Assembly (NCBI GenBank): GCA_017445685.1
Contig: JAFSTS010000222.1
Location: 1-5,336, forward strand
DNA: 5,336 bases
Direction: 5' to 3'
From: Clostridia bacterium
GTDB taxonomy: Bacteria > Bacillota_A > Clostridia > Oscillospirales > Acutalibacteraceae
Below are positions 1 through 4,896 of this stretch, in pieces. The first letter of the stretch is position 1. Each line of letters starts with the position of its first letter. Under the pieces are notes generated by a model. The model was not told where the DNA came from and ran no database searches. It saw only the letters and a program-made list of their open reading frames with translations. The translations under genes and the position numbers were made by a program.

Positions 1-878
1 ACCAGTATTATCTTCAGAATCTGCGCACTCTTCAGGAGGCTTTTCAGTCTAAGAAGGTGCTTGAAGCAAAGGCGGTGAAATGTGACGCGAGCCACAATCT
101 CCATGTTGCGCTTGGTGAGATAAAAGGAATCATTCCTCGTGAAAACGGCGCTCTTGGGCTTGACGACGGCAGCGTAAGGGATATTGCGGTCATTTCAAAA
201 GTCAACAAACCGGTCACCTTTGTTATAGACAGATTTGAGCAGTCTCAGGACGGCTCAACTGTTGCCATACTCAACAGAAAAGCAGTTCAGCAAAGGTGCA
301 TGGACGAATATCTTTCGTCACTAAATAACGGCGACATTATTGACGCCAAGGTATGCCGAATGGAGCCGTTCGGAGTATTTGCCGATATCGGCGCAGGGAT
401 CAGCGCGCTGCTCCCGATAGACAGCATATCCGTCTCCAGAATACCTCATCCGTCGGCGAGATTTTCTCAGAATCAGACTATAAAAGCAATTGTCAAATGC
501 CGCGATGAACTCGGAAGAATAGTTCTGACGCACAAAGAACTTCTCGGATCGTGGGAGGAAAACTGCGCCTCTTTCAGCGTCGGAGACACTGTGCCGGGAA
601 CAGTCAGGTCGATTGAAAAATACGGGATCTTCGTTGAGCTTGCGCCAAATCTTGCAGGACTTGCCGAATACACGGAAAACGCGATATGCGACAGAAGCGT
701 GAGCGTTTACATAAAAAGCATAATTCCCGAAAGAATGAAGATAAAGCTTATCATCGTAGACTCCTTTGAGACTGAACGCGGAGAAACGGAAATGAAATAT
801 TTTTTTCGGGAAAACCATATTTCTTATTGGCGATATTCTCCCGAAATATGCGAAAAAACGATAGAGACATCTTTTTGA
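1..878 (+). CDS. S1 RNA-binding-domain protein (often labelled ribosomal protein S1-like), 5' end outside window
   Basis: The frame is open from position 3 to the TGA at 876-878, giving 291 visible residues. The GTG at 57 lies inside this open frame and is probably not the true start. By comparison with remembered clostridial relatives, only a short N-terminal piece should be missing. Three OB-fold-like segments are visible: a degenerate one (nt ~50-290, with 'GIIPREN'), a clear S1 repeat (nt ~330-545, GDIIDAKV...FGVFADIG...RIVLTHKELLG) and a second clear one (nt ~585-760, GDTVPGTVRSIEKYGIFVEL...LAGLAE). A conserved-looking tail follows, with 'YWRYSPEICEKTIET'. S1 repeats bind single-stranded RNA, so a cytoplasmic role in translation or RNA handling is expected. 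It is much shorter than genuine four- to six-repeat S1, so it should not be taken as rpsA. It ends alone, facing nth across a shared terminator. Confidence 0.88.
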   Translation, partial: QYYLQNLRTLQEAFQSKKVLEAKAVKCDASHNLHVALGEIKGIIPRENGALGLDDGSVRDIAVISKVNKPVTFVIDRFEQSQDGSTVAILNRKAVQQRCMDEYLSSLNNGDIIDAKVCRMEPFGVFADIGAGISALLPIDSISVSRIPHPSARFSQNQTIKAIVKCRDELGRIVLTHKELLGSWEENCASFSVGDTVPGTVRSIEKYGIFVELAPNLAGLAEYTENAICDRSVSVYIKSIIPERMKIKLIIVDSFETERGETEMKYFFRENHISYWRYSPEICEKTIETSF

Positions 879-904
879 TTTTTAAAACTACTGACAAGAT
901 AAAT

Positions 905-950
905 AATGAGATGATCATGCAATAAAACACGATCATCTCATTTCATCTTT
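905..950. terminator. Bidirectional Rho-independent terminator between the S1-like gene and nth
   Basis: A perfect 12-bp inverted repeat, AATGAGATGATC (905-916) and GATCATCTCATT (931-942), encloses a 14-nt loop. On the + strand it is followed by a T-rich run (TTTCATCTTTTATATATTATT). On the - strand it is followed by the weaker ATTATTTATCTT. It lies in the 81-bp gap between two convergent stop codons, which fits use by both genes. Confidence 0.8.
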
Positions 951-959
951 TATATATTA

Positions 960-1595
960 TTATATTTTCTTTTTGCAAAATTCAGCCATGCAGCAGTTTT
1001 CACAGCTTGCTTTTCTCGCGCTGCAAACGGCTCTGCCGTGAAGAACTGCCCTGTGACAAAAATCGTTGCTTTCTTCGGGCGGAAGCAGCTCTTTAAGCTG
1101 CATTTCGATTTTTAAAGGATCTTTCGTTTCGACAAGACCGAGACGGTTTGAGATCCTTATCAGATGTGTGTCGCACACGACGGCAGGTTTGTGGTAAACA
1201 TCGCCGCAAATAAGATTAGCTGTTTTTCTTCCGACACCGGGCAGGGTAACAAGATCGTCAATATTATCCGGTACAGTTGAATCAAAATCCGAAATTATTT
1301 TCCTTGCCATGTTGACGATGTCGCCTGCTTTCATTTTGTAAAAGCCGCACGAGCGGTTGATATCTTCAACATCGGAAATATCGGCGGCGGCATAGTCTTC
1401 AAGCGTTTTGTATTTTTCAAAAAGAGCAGGTGTGACGAGATTGACTCTCGCGTCAGTGCATTGAGCGGAAAGTCTTGTCGCCACAAGAAGCTCAAACGGG
1501 TTTGAAGACACAAGAGAGCAGATCGCGTCGGGATATTCCTTTTTAAGAGAGTCAACAGCTTTTAAAGCAATTTCTTTTTTTGTCATATTTAACAT
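960..1595 (-). CDS. nth: Endonuclease III (DNA glycosylase/AP lyase)
   Basis: This 211-residue protein matches the usual Nth length. It removes oxidised pyrimidines from DNA and cleaves the abasic site by beta-elimination (base-excision repair). The helix-hairpin-helix LPGVGRKTAN is at residues 118-127 with the catalytic lysine K124. The catalytic aspartate is D142 in CDTHL. The C-terminal [4Fe-4S] loop has the canonical spacing C191-x6-C198-x2-C201-x5-C207. The lysine in the HhH motif and the lack of a C-terminal extension separate it from MutY. The start is uncertain: ATG at 1595 lacks a well-spaced Shine-Dalgarno sequence (GGAG is about 14 nt upstream, inside the end of queT), and ATG at 1586 is an alternative. 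It begins 9 nt after the queT stop, so it is probably translated by coupling and shares the queT promoter and leader. Confidence 0.96.
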   Translation of the reverse strand: MLNMTKKEIALKAVDSLKKEYPDAICSLVSSNPFELLVATRLSAQCTDARVNLVTPALFEKYKTLEDYAAADISDVEDINRSCGFYKMKAGDIVNMARKIISDFDSTVPDNIDDLVTLPGVGRKTANLICGDVYHKPAVVCDTHLIRISNRLGLVETKDPLKIEMQLKELLPPEESNDFCHRAVLHGRAVCSARKASCENCCMAEFCKKKI

Positions 1596-1604
1596 GAAGT
1601 CGCA

Positions 1605-2141
1605 TTAAGCTCCAAACAATTTTTTTTGCAAGCCTCTTTTTTCAACAGTAAAATAAAGGATCGTGCCCGCAACAATCATTACGACCAGTTCTCCAAGCGC
1701 AACAAGACCGCCGTTTACCAAAAAACCAACGGGCTCAAACGGACCGTCGATAAAGAAATACTCGATTTCCCAACCGACTATTAAGCCGTTCCACAACGCA
1801 GGCATGAGCATTGCAGGCAGAGGATAGCTGAAAACCTTGACTTTACGCAAAAGCCAAATGCAGAGCGTGGCGCAAAGCGTGGCGATCGAGCCGAAGATCA
1901 TGTCAAGAGGCAGACCTTGTCCGATGCTGTAGAGATTCGCAATCACACAACCGAGCGTCAGACCCGGAATAGCGGCAGGGGTAAAAAGGGCAAACACATT
2001 GAGCGCCTCTGAGACCCGAAATTGCACAGCGGCAGTCGTGCTGCCCGGCAAAAGAAGCCCTTGAGCGTAAGTCAGCGCCGCATACAGCGCGGCAATGATT
2101 GCTGTTTCGGCGATGAATCTGTTTTTACTTTTCTTATTCAT
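1605..2141 (-). CDS. queT: QueT-family ECF transporter S component (queuosine precursor uptake)
   Basis: A 178-residue, very hydrophobic protein with about six membrane segments (roughly residues 9-30, 45-57, 58-73, 80-98, 108-127 and 138-166). Family-type motifs include QFRVSEALNVFALF (40-53), AIPGLTLGCVIANL (57-70) and DMIFGSIATL (80-89). QueT proteins (COG4708) are substrate-binding S components of energy-coupling factor transporters. They are believed to import preQ1 or preQ0, precursors of the tRNA wobble base queuosine. The EcfA/A'/T energising module is not in the window and is presumably shared from elsewhere. ATG 2141 has a strong AAGGAG 5 nt upstream (2152-2147). It is the first gene of a queT-nth unit. 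The structured leader upstream suggests control by preQ1. Family assignment is firm; the exact substrate is inferred from the family. Confidence 0.9.
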   Translation of the reverse strand: MNKKSKNRFIAETAIIAALYAALTYAQGLLLPGSTTAAVQFRVSEALNVFALFTPAAIPGLTLGCVIANLYSIGQGLPLDMIFGSIATLCATLCIWLLRKVKVFSYPLPAMLMPALWNGLIVGWEIEYFFIDGPFEPVGFLVNGGLVALGELVVMIVAGTILYFTVEKRGLQKKLFGA

Positions 2142-2257
2142 TTGTTCTCCTTAGTTTTGTTTTATAAGCATGGCGCAAATACACAAACTTGCTATTAGCG
2201 CCCGCTTAAAGTCAGGATGGTTTCGAACTGACCGGTTTTTAGCTTTTGCAAGCCAAC
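2142..2257 (-). ncRNA. Structured 5' leader of queT, candidate preQ1 riboswitch
   Basis: From the predicted transcription start (~2257) to the queT ATG is about 115 nt of dense secondary structure. Read on the - strand: GCTT-GCAA-AAGC (2253-2242) is a GNRA-capped hairpin, followed by an A-rich CTAAAAACC stretch. GTCAG (2232-2228) pairs with CTGAC (2215-2211). A long compound hairpin follows: TAAGC (2208-2204) with GCTTA (2169-2165), GGCGC (2202-2198) with GCGCC (2176-2172), and AATA (2196-2193) with TATT (2181-2178). CTTGC (2252-2248) can also pair with GCAAG (2192-2188), and GCTT (2253-2250) with AAGC (2207-2204), so pseudoknots or alternative folds are possible. TCCT (2217-2214) is complementary to the AGGA of the Shine-Dalgarno. 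queT genes are classic preQ1-riboswitch targets, and class III elements are known from Faecalibacterium-like bacteria upstream of queT. The class is my inference, not a motif match. Confidence 0.62.
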
Positions 2258-2264
2258 AACAGGA

Positions 2265-2293
2265 ATTATACATCTTTTGAGAGGAAAAATCAA
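2265..2293 (-). promoter_or_regulatory. Promoter of the queT-nth unit
   Basis: On the - strand, TTGATT (2293-2288) is followed by a 17-bp spacer and a perfect TATAAT (2270-2265). This predicts a start near 2257, just before the structured leader. The -35 box is 2 bp from the -35 box of the divergent promoter for the secreted-protein gene. Confidence 0.8.
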
Positions 2294-2295
2294 GG

Positions 2296-2324
2296 TTGAA
2301 ATAACATATTGTTTGTGATAAAAT
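2296..2324 (+). promoter_or_regulatory. Promoter of the secreted-protein gene
   Basis: TTGAAA (2296-2301), a 17-bp spacer and TAAAAT (2319-2324) form a good sigma-A-type promoter. The predicted start near 2331 leaves a 5' UTR of about 20 nt carrying the ribosome binding site AAAGGAGG (2336-2343), 8 nt before ATG 2352. Confidence 0.7.
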
Positions 2325-2351
2325 TGAATTGCAGAAAAGGAGGTATGTTTT

Positions 2352-3320
2352 ATGAAAAAAATTATTTGCGTTTTGCTTGCGCTTATGTGTGTGATTTCTG
2401 CTTTCAGCGTGTCGCCAACGATCTTTGCCGCCGACGAAAGCGCCTACAAAGCCGAGTTTACTCTGACTGCGGACAATACAAAAAATATTTCGAAAGACGA
2501 AACAATCGTTGTCAGCGTAAAGCTGAAAACAAATTATAAAATCTATGTTGTCGGTCTTCCCGTGATTTACGATTCAACCAAATTTGAACTTCTCGACACG
2601 AGCAGCTCGAACATAAAATCGTTTTTGACATTTTACGGTACAATGGCGTCGAGCTATGTCACAAACGGAAACTGGAAATCCCCTGCAGAGCTTTACACCA
2701 AACGAAACAGCAACACTTCATACTGGTCACAGTCGTCGGTTATGAACAAATATAAAATCGTTACGGCGACATGGACTGCCGACAGCACAAAGAGCAATAC
2801 CCCCGTAACGCTCAGCTCCGATACCGTTATTGTTTCTTTTAAGCTCAAGGCAAAAAGCGCTGTTTCCGCCATCACAAACAGCGATATTTTCATATCCGAT
2901 GACTTCAAAAAGACCTCGTCTTTTGCCGGCGGAGTATGGTATGTCGGCAGGTGCGCAGGCAATTATATTTCCGAAGCAAGCTTTGTCGCAGTCGGTCAGA
3001 CGCTTACGGCTAAATCGACATTTACTTCTTCAACTCCCGGCAAAACGGTCAATGAATCTATTGACCTTCAGTACAGGTCAAGCGTTGATTTGATGAAGTA
3101 TCTTGACGGATTTGATTCTTCAAAATGCAGTTTTACAACAAGCGATTCAAGCATAGTTTCCCTTAAAGGCTCGACTGCAACAGGCGAGAAGAGAGGCTCT
3201 GCGACAGTCACTGTCACTCAGACGGGATCAAGCAACAAGGCAACGATCAACATCAATGTAAGCTATGCGTGGTGGCAGTGGATAATAAAAATTCTTCTTT
3301 TCGGCTGGATCTGGTACTGA
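2352..3320 (+). CDS. Secreted protein: cohesin-like domain, Ig-like (Big2-like) region and Trp-rich hydrophobic C-terminal tail
   Basis: 322 residues. Residues 1-26 form a Sec signal peptide: KK, a hydrophobic core, then a likely signal peptidase I site in TIFA|ADES. Residues ~33-200 look like a cohesin/carbohydrate-binding-type beta-sandwich. The cues are DETIVVSVKLK, then GLPVIYDSTKFELLD, a Ser/Asn/Tyr-rich middle, WTADST and VIVSFKLKAKSA. Residues ~235-304 resemble a bacterial Ig-like fold (FTTSDSSIVSLKGSTATGEKRGSATVTVTQ). The protein ends in YAWWQWIIKILLFGWIWY (305-322), five tryptophans in 18 residues, with no charged stop-transfer after it. There is no LPXTG motif, dockerin or catalytic motif. 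An extracytoplasmic, probably membrane-attached binding or scaffold role is inferred; its ligand is unknown. The strong ribosome binding site and own promoter support the start. It appears monocistronic. Confidence 0.85.
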   Translation: MKKIICVLLALMCVISAFSVSPTIFAADESAYKAEFTLTADNTKNISKDETIVVSVKLKTNYKIYVVGLPVIYDSTKFELLDTSSSNIKSFLTFYGTMASSYVTNGNWKSPAELYTKRNSNTSYWSQSSVMNKYKIVTATWTADSTKSNTPVTLSSDTVIVSFKLKAKSAVSAITNSDIFISDDFKKTSSFAGGVWYVGRCAGNYISEASFVAVGQTLTAKSTFTSSTPGKTVNESIDLQYRSSVDLMKYLDGFDSSKCSFTTSDSSIVSLKGSTATGEKRGSATVTVTQTGSSNKATININVSYAWWQWIIKILLFGWIWY

Positions 3321-3344
3321 TCGGCAGCGCCCGCCGGCAAGCTG

Positions 3345-3372
3345 TGTCAGCGCTTGCCTGACATTTCATTTT
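3345..3372 (+). terminator. Weak Rho-independent terminator of the secreted-protein gene
   Basis: TGTCAG (3345-3350) pairs with CTGACA (3358-3363) around a 7-nt loop, followed by TTTCATTTT. An overlapping alternative hairpin, GGCAAGC (3336-3342) with GCTTGCC (3352-3358), is GC-richer but has no T-run directly after it. The two cannot form together. Termination may be shared with the stronger hairpin at 3413-3448. Confidence 0.5.
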
Positions 3373-3405
3373 CAGCATAGATACAAATCACACCTGATTC
3401 CACTT

Positions 3406-3460
3406 AATCAAAAAGATCCCCAAGCAATTCATTCTGCTTCGGGATCTTGATTATTTTATC
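3406..3460. terminator. Strong bidirectional terminator between the secreted-protein gene and tcdA
   Basis: AAGATCCC (3413-3420) pairs with GGGATCTT (3441-3448). The stem continues, after one C/C mismatch, as AAGCA (3422-3426) with TGCTT (3435-3439) around an 8-nt loop. On the - strand it is followed by a TTTTTGATTAAG tract, making it a strong terminator for tcdA, whose stop is at 3451-3453. On the + strand it is followed by GATTATTTTATC, so it can also stop read-through from the secreted-protein gene. Confidence 0.85.
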
Positions 3461-4158
3461 AAATCTTTAATAACTTCTCCGGCGATCATCAGTCCGGCAA
3501 CGGACGGAACGAAGGATATACTGCCCGGCGTCTGCTTTCCCGTTGCGCTGTCAAAAACCTTTTCTTTCAGTTCGACCGGCTCTTCTGTTGAAAACAAAAC
3601 CTTCAGATGATCTATTCCGAGCTTTCTCAGCTCGCGGCGCATAACTCTTGCAAGCGGACAAACGCTTGTTTTTTTAATATCGTCGATTCTCAGCTTTTCG
3701 GGGCAAAGCTTGTTGCCTGTGCCCATGCTGCTGATTATCGGCGTATTGCTTTTCTTGCAGTTTTTTATCAGGCAAAGCTTTGAAGATACCGTATCTATTG
3801 CGTCAACGACATAATCGTACTGCGTGAAATCAAACATATCTTCATTTTCTTTTCCGTAGAAAACATTTTCGCTTATGACATCTGCGTGGGGATTGATTTG
3901 CAAAATGCGCTCTTTCATAACCTGCGTTTTGTCAAGACCGATGGTGCTTTCAAGGGCGATAAGCTGCCTGTTGATGTTGGATACGCTTACTGTGTCGCGG
4001 TCAACCAGAGTCAGCGAGCCTACGCCGGCTCTCGCCAGAGCTTCGCAAACAAAAGATCCTACGCCGCCGATTCCGAAGACAATAACGCGCGATGACTGAA
4101 GTTTTTTTACATTATCTTCGCCGATGAGATACTTTTCACGCAAAAATCTTTCGTCCAT
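3451..4158 (-). CDS. tcdA: tRNA threonylcarbamoyladenosine dehydratase (TcdA/CsdL, ThiF/E1-like)
   Basis: 235 residues, slightly shorter than E. coli TcdA. The enzyme uses ATP to dehydrate t6A at tRNA position 37 to its cyclic form ct6A. The E1-like nucleotide-binding fold is clear: VIVFGIGGVGS (25-35), LVDRDTVSVSNINRQ (51-65, with the R-Q pair of the family), LDK (75-77) and DYVVDAIDTVSSK (115-127). The family-specific SMGTGNK (144-150) and IDDIKKTSVCPLARVMRRELRK (158-179 region) favour TcdA over ThiF or MoeB. GAGG lies 7 nt before ATG 4158. The start overlaps the stop of the upstream ywlG-like gene by one base (TAATG), so the two are translationally coupled. The partner sulphur-transfer proteins CsdA and CsdE found with it in E. 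coli are not here. Confidence 0.93.
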   Translation of the reverse strand: MDERFLREKYLIGEDNVKKLQSSRVIVFGIGGVGSFVCEALARAGVGSLTLVDRDTVSVSNINRQLIALESTIGLDKTQVMKERILQINPHADVISENVFYGKENEDMFDFTQYDYVVDAIDTVSSKLCLIKNCKKSNTPIISSMGTGNKLCPEKLRIDDIKKTSVCPLARVMRRELRKLGIDHLKVLFSTEEPVELKEKVFDSATGKQTPGSISFVPSVAGLMIAGEVIKDLIK

Positions 4159-4703
4159 TATTTTTCCTCGTAAACTGCTCTGCTGCCGCCGATAAACTTA
4201 GGTCTTGTCCTTGCGCAGATAATATTTGCCTGTCCGATGTTTTTGGTTTTCAATCTTACAGGAACCGCAACGTCTTTCAGGTGCATTCCAATCAGCGTCT
4301 CGCCGATATCGATCCCCGCGTCGGCTTTGATATGTTCAACTGCAACAGGATTTTCAAAATTCTGAAAAGCTGTCGTAGCAAAAGAGCCGCCTGCTTTTGG
4401 CTGTGGGACGACATTGACGACCTCAAGATTCTTCTTTTCGGCAAGCTCTTTTTCGATTATCACAGCCCTGTTAAGATGCTCGCAGCACTGGCAGGCAAGA
4501 TAAATGCCCTTTTCTTTCAAAAGCGGATAAACAGCCGAGAAAACAGCCTGAGCCGCTTCAAGACTTGAATTTTTGCCGATCGTTCCGCCAACGATCTCGC
4601 TTGAAGAGCAGCCGACAACAAGTGTGTCGCCGCTTTTCAATCCGGCTGCTTCAATAAGCTCGGAAAAAGCCTGAAAACATTCCTCTTTGATTTTTTCCAT
4701 CAT
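4158..4703 (-). CDS. ywlG: YwlG / UPF0340 (TIGR01440) family protein of unknown function
   Basis: 181 residues, the usual length for this family of small soluble Firmicutes proteins. Recognisable family segments are LVVGCSSSEIVGGTIGKNSS (28-47), YLACQCCEHLNRA (68-80), VVPQPKAGGSFATTAF (98-113) and the C-terminal RPKFIGGSRAVYEE. There is no signal peptide or membrane segment. The biochemical function is not established to my knowledge; the conserved Cys and His residues in CQCCEHLNRA are obvious candidates for an active or metal-binding site. Two ATG codons stand in tandem (4703 and 4700). 4703 is preferred because AAGG (4716-4713 region) is 9 nt upstream of it. The gene is first in a two-gene operon with tcdA, under its own promoter, divergent from purA. 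Confidence 0.9.
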   Translation of the reverse strand: MMEKIKEECFQAFSELIEAAGLKSGDTLVVGCSSSEIVGGTIGKNSSLEAAQAVFSAVYPLLKEKGIYLACQCCEHLNRAVIIEKELAEKKNLEVVNVVPQPKAGGSFATTAFQNFENPVAVEHIKADAGIDIGETLIGMHLKDVAVPVRLKTKNIGQANIICARTRPKFIGGSRAVYEEK

Positions 4704-4743
4704 GATTTTGCGCCTTCTTTTTTGATTATCTTTTACAACAGAA

Positions 4744-4772
4744 ATGATACCATTTTAAAGCCGTTATGTCAA
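4744..4772 (-). promoter_or_regulatory. Promoter of the ywlG-tcdA operon
   Basis: On the - strand, a perfect TTGACA (4772-4767) is followed by a 17-bp spacer and TATCAT (4749-4744). The -10 is preceded by TGG, an extended -10 element (TGn). The predicted start is near 4737, leaving a UTR of about 34 nt. Confidence 0.78.
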
Positions 4773-4774
4773 CT

Positions 4775-4793
4775 GCGGCGAGCAAATCGCTGC
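4775..4793. repeat. GC-rich inverted repeat between the divergent promoters, possible operator
   Basis: GCGGCGA (4775-4781) and TCGCTGC (4787-4793) pair over 7 positions (one G-T) around GCAAA. It sits 2 bp upstream of the -35 box of the ywlG promoter, in DNA that neither predicted transcript includes. A protein-binding site is therefore more natural than an RNA structure. I see no match to the B. subtilis PurR box. Confidence 0.35.
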
Positions 4794-4796
4794 TTC

Positions 4797-4817
4797 AAAA
4801 AACAGCCCTGTTTTTTT
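4797..4817. promoter_or_regulatory. A-tract/T-tract inverted repeat upstream of the purA -35 box, possible UP-like element
   Basis: AAAAAACA (4797-4804) and TGTTTTTT (4809-4816) flank GCCC. The T-run lies about 10-16 bp upstream of the purA -35 box, where A/T tracts can contact the RNA polymerase alpha subunits or bend DNA. No gene is transcribed into it, so a terminator role is unlikely. Confidence 0.35.
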
Positions 4818-4826
4818 GCCAGATTA

Positions 4827-4855
4827 TTGACATAAGGGCGCGTGTATATTATAAT
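4827..4855 (+). promoter_or_regulatory. Fully consensus sigma-A promoter of purA
   Basis: TTGACA (4827-4832), exactly 17 bp, then TATAAT (4850-4855): both hexamers are perfect consensus. The start is expected near 4862, leaving about 35 nt before ATG 4897. That is too short for a purine riboswitch, so any control would act at initiation. Confidence 0.9.
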
Positions 4856-4896
4856 TAGTAACTGGATTTGATTTATAAAACGGAGGTATTTTTCAA

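Noticed and set aside
321..818. 165-residue open frame on the - strand
   Set aside because: Antisense to the well-supported S1-repeat coding region; no recognisable domain, and no reason to prefer it.
960..1595. MutY instead of Nth
   Set aside because: Lysine K124 in the HhH motif and the 211-residue length without a C-terminal domain fit endonuclease III.
2309..2539. 76-residue + strand frame starting upstream of the secreted protein
   Set aside because: Its start lies between the predicted -35 and -10 boxes, upstream of the predicted transcript. The frame overlaps the signal-peptide gene, which has the strong SD.
3260..3320. LPXTG-type sortase signal on the secreted protein
   Set aside because: No LPXTG-like motif precedes the hydrophobic tail and no basic residues follow it.
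3451..4158. ThiF or MoeB instead of TcdA
   Set aside because: The SMGTGNK and KTSVCPLARVMRRELRK segments are TcdA-like, and the paired CxxC zinc motifs typical of ThiF/MoeB are not seen.
4797..4817. A/T-tract hairpin as a Rho-independent terminator
   Set aside because: It lies between divergent promoters with nothing transcribing into it, and the stem is almost all A-T with the T-run inside the stem.
4856..4896. Purine riboswitch before purA
   Set aside because: Only about 35 nt separate the predicted start from the ATG, too short for a purine aptamer.
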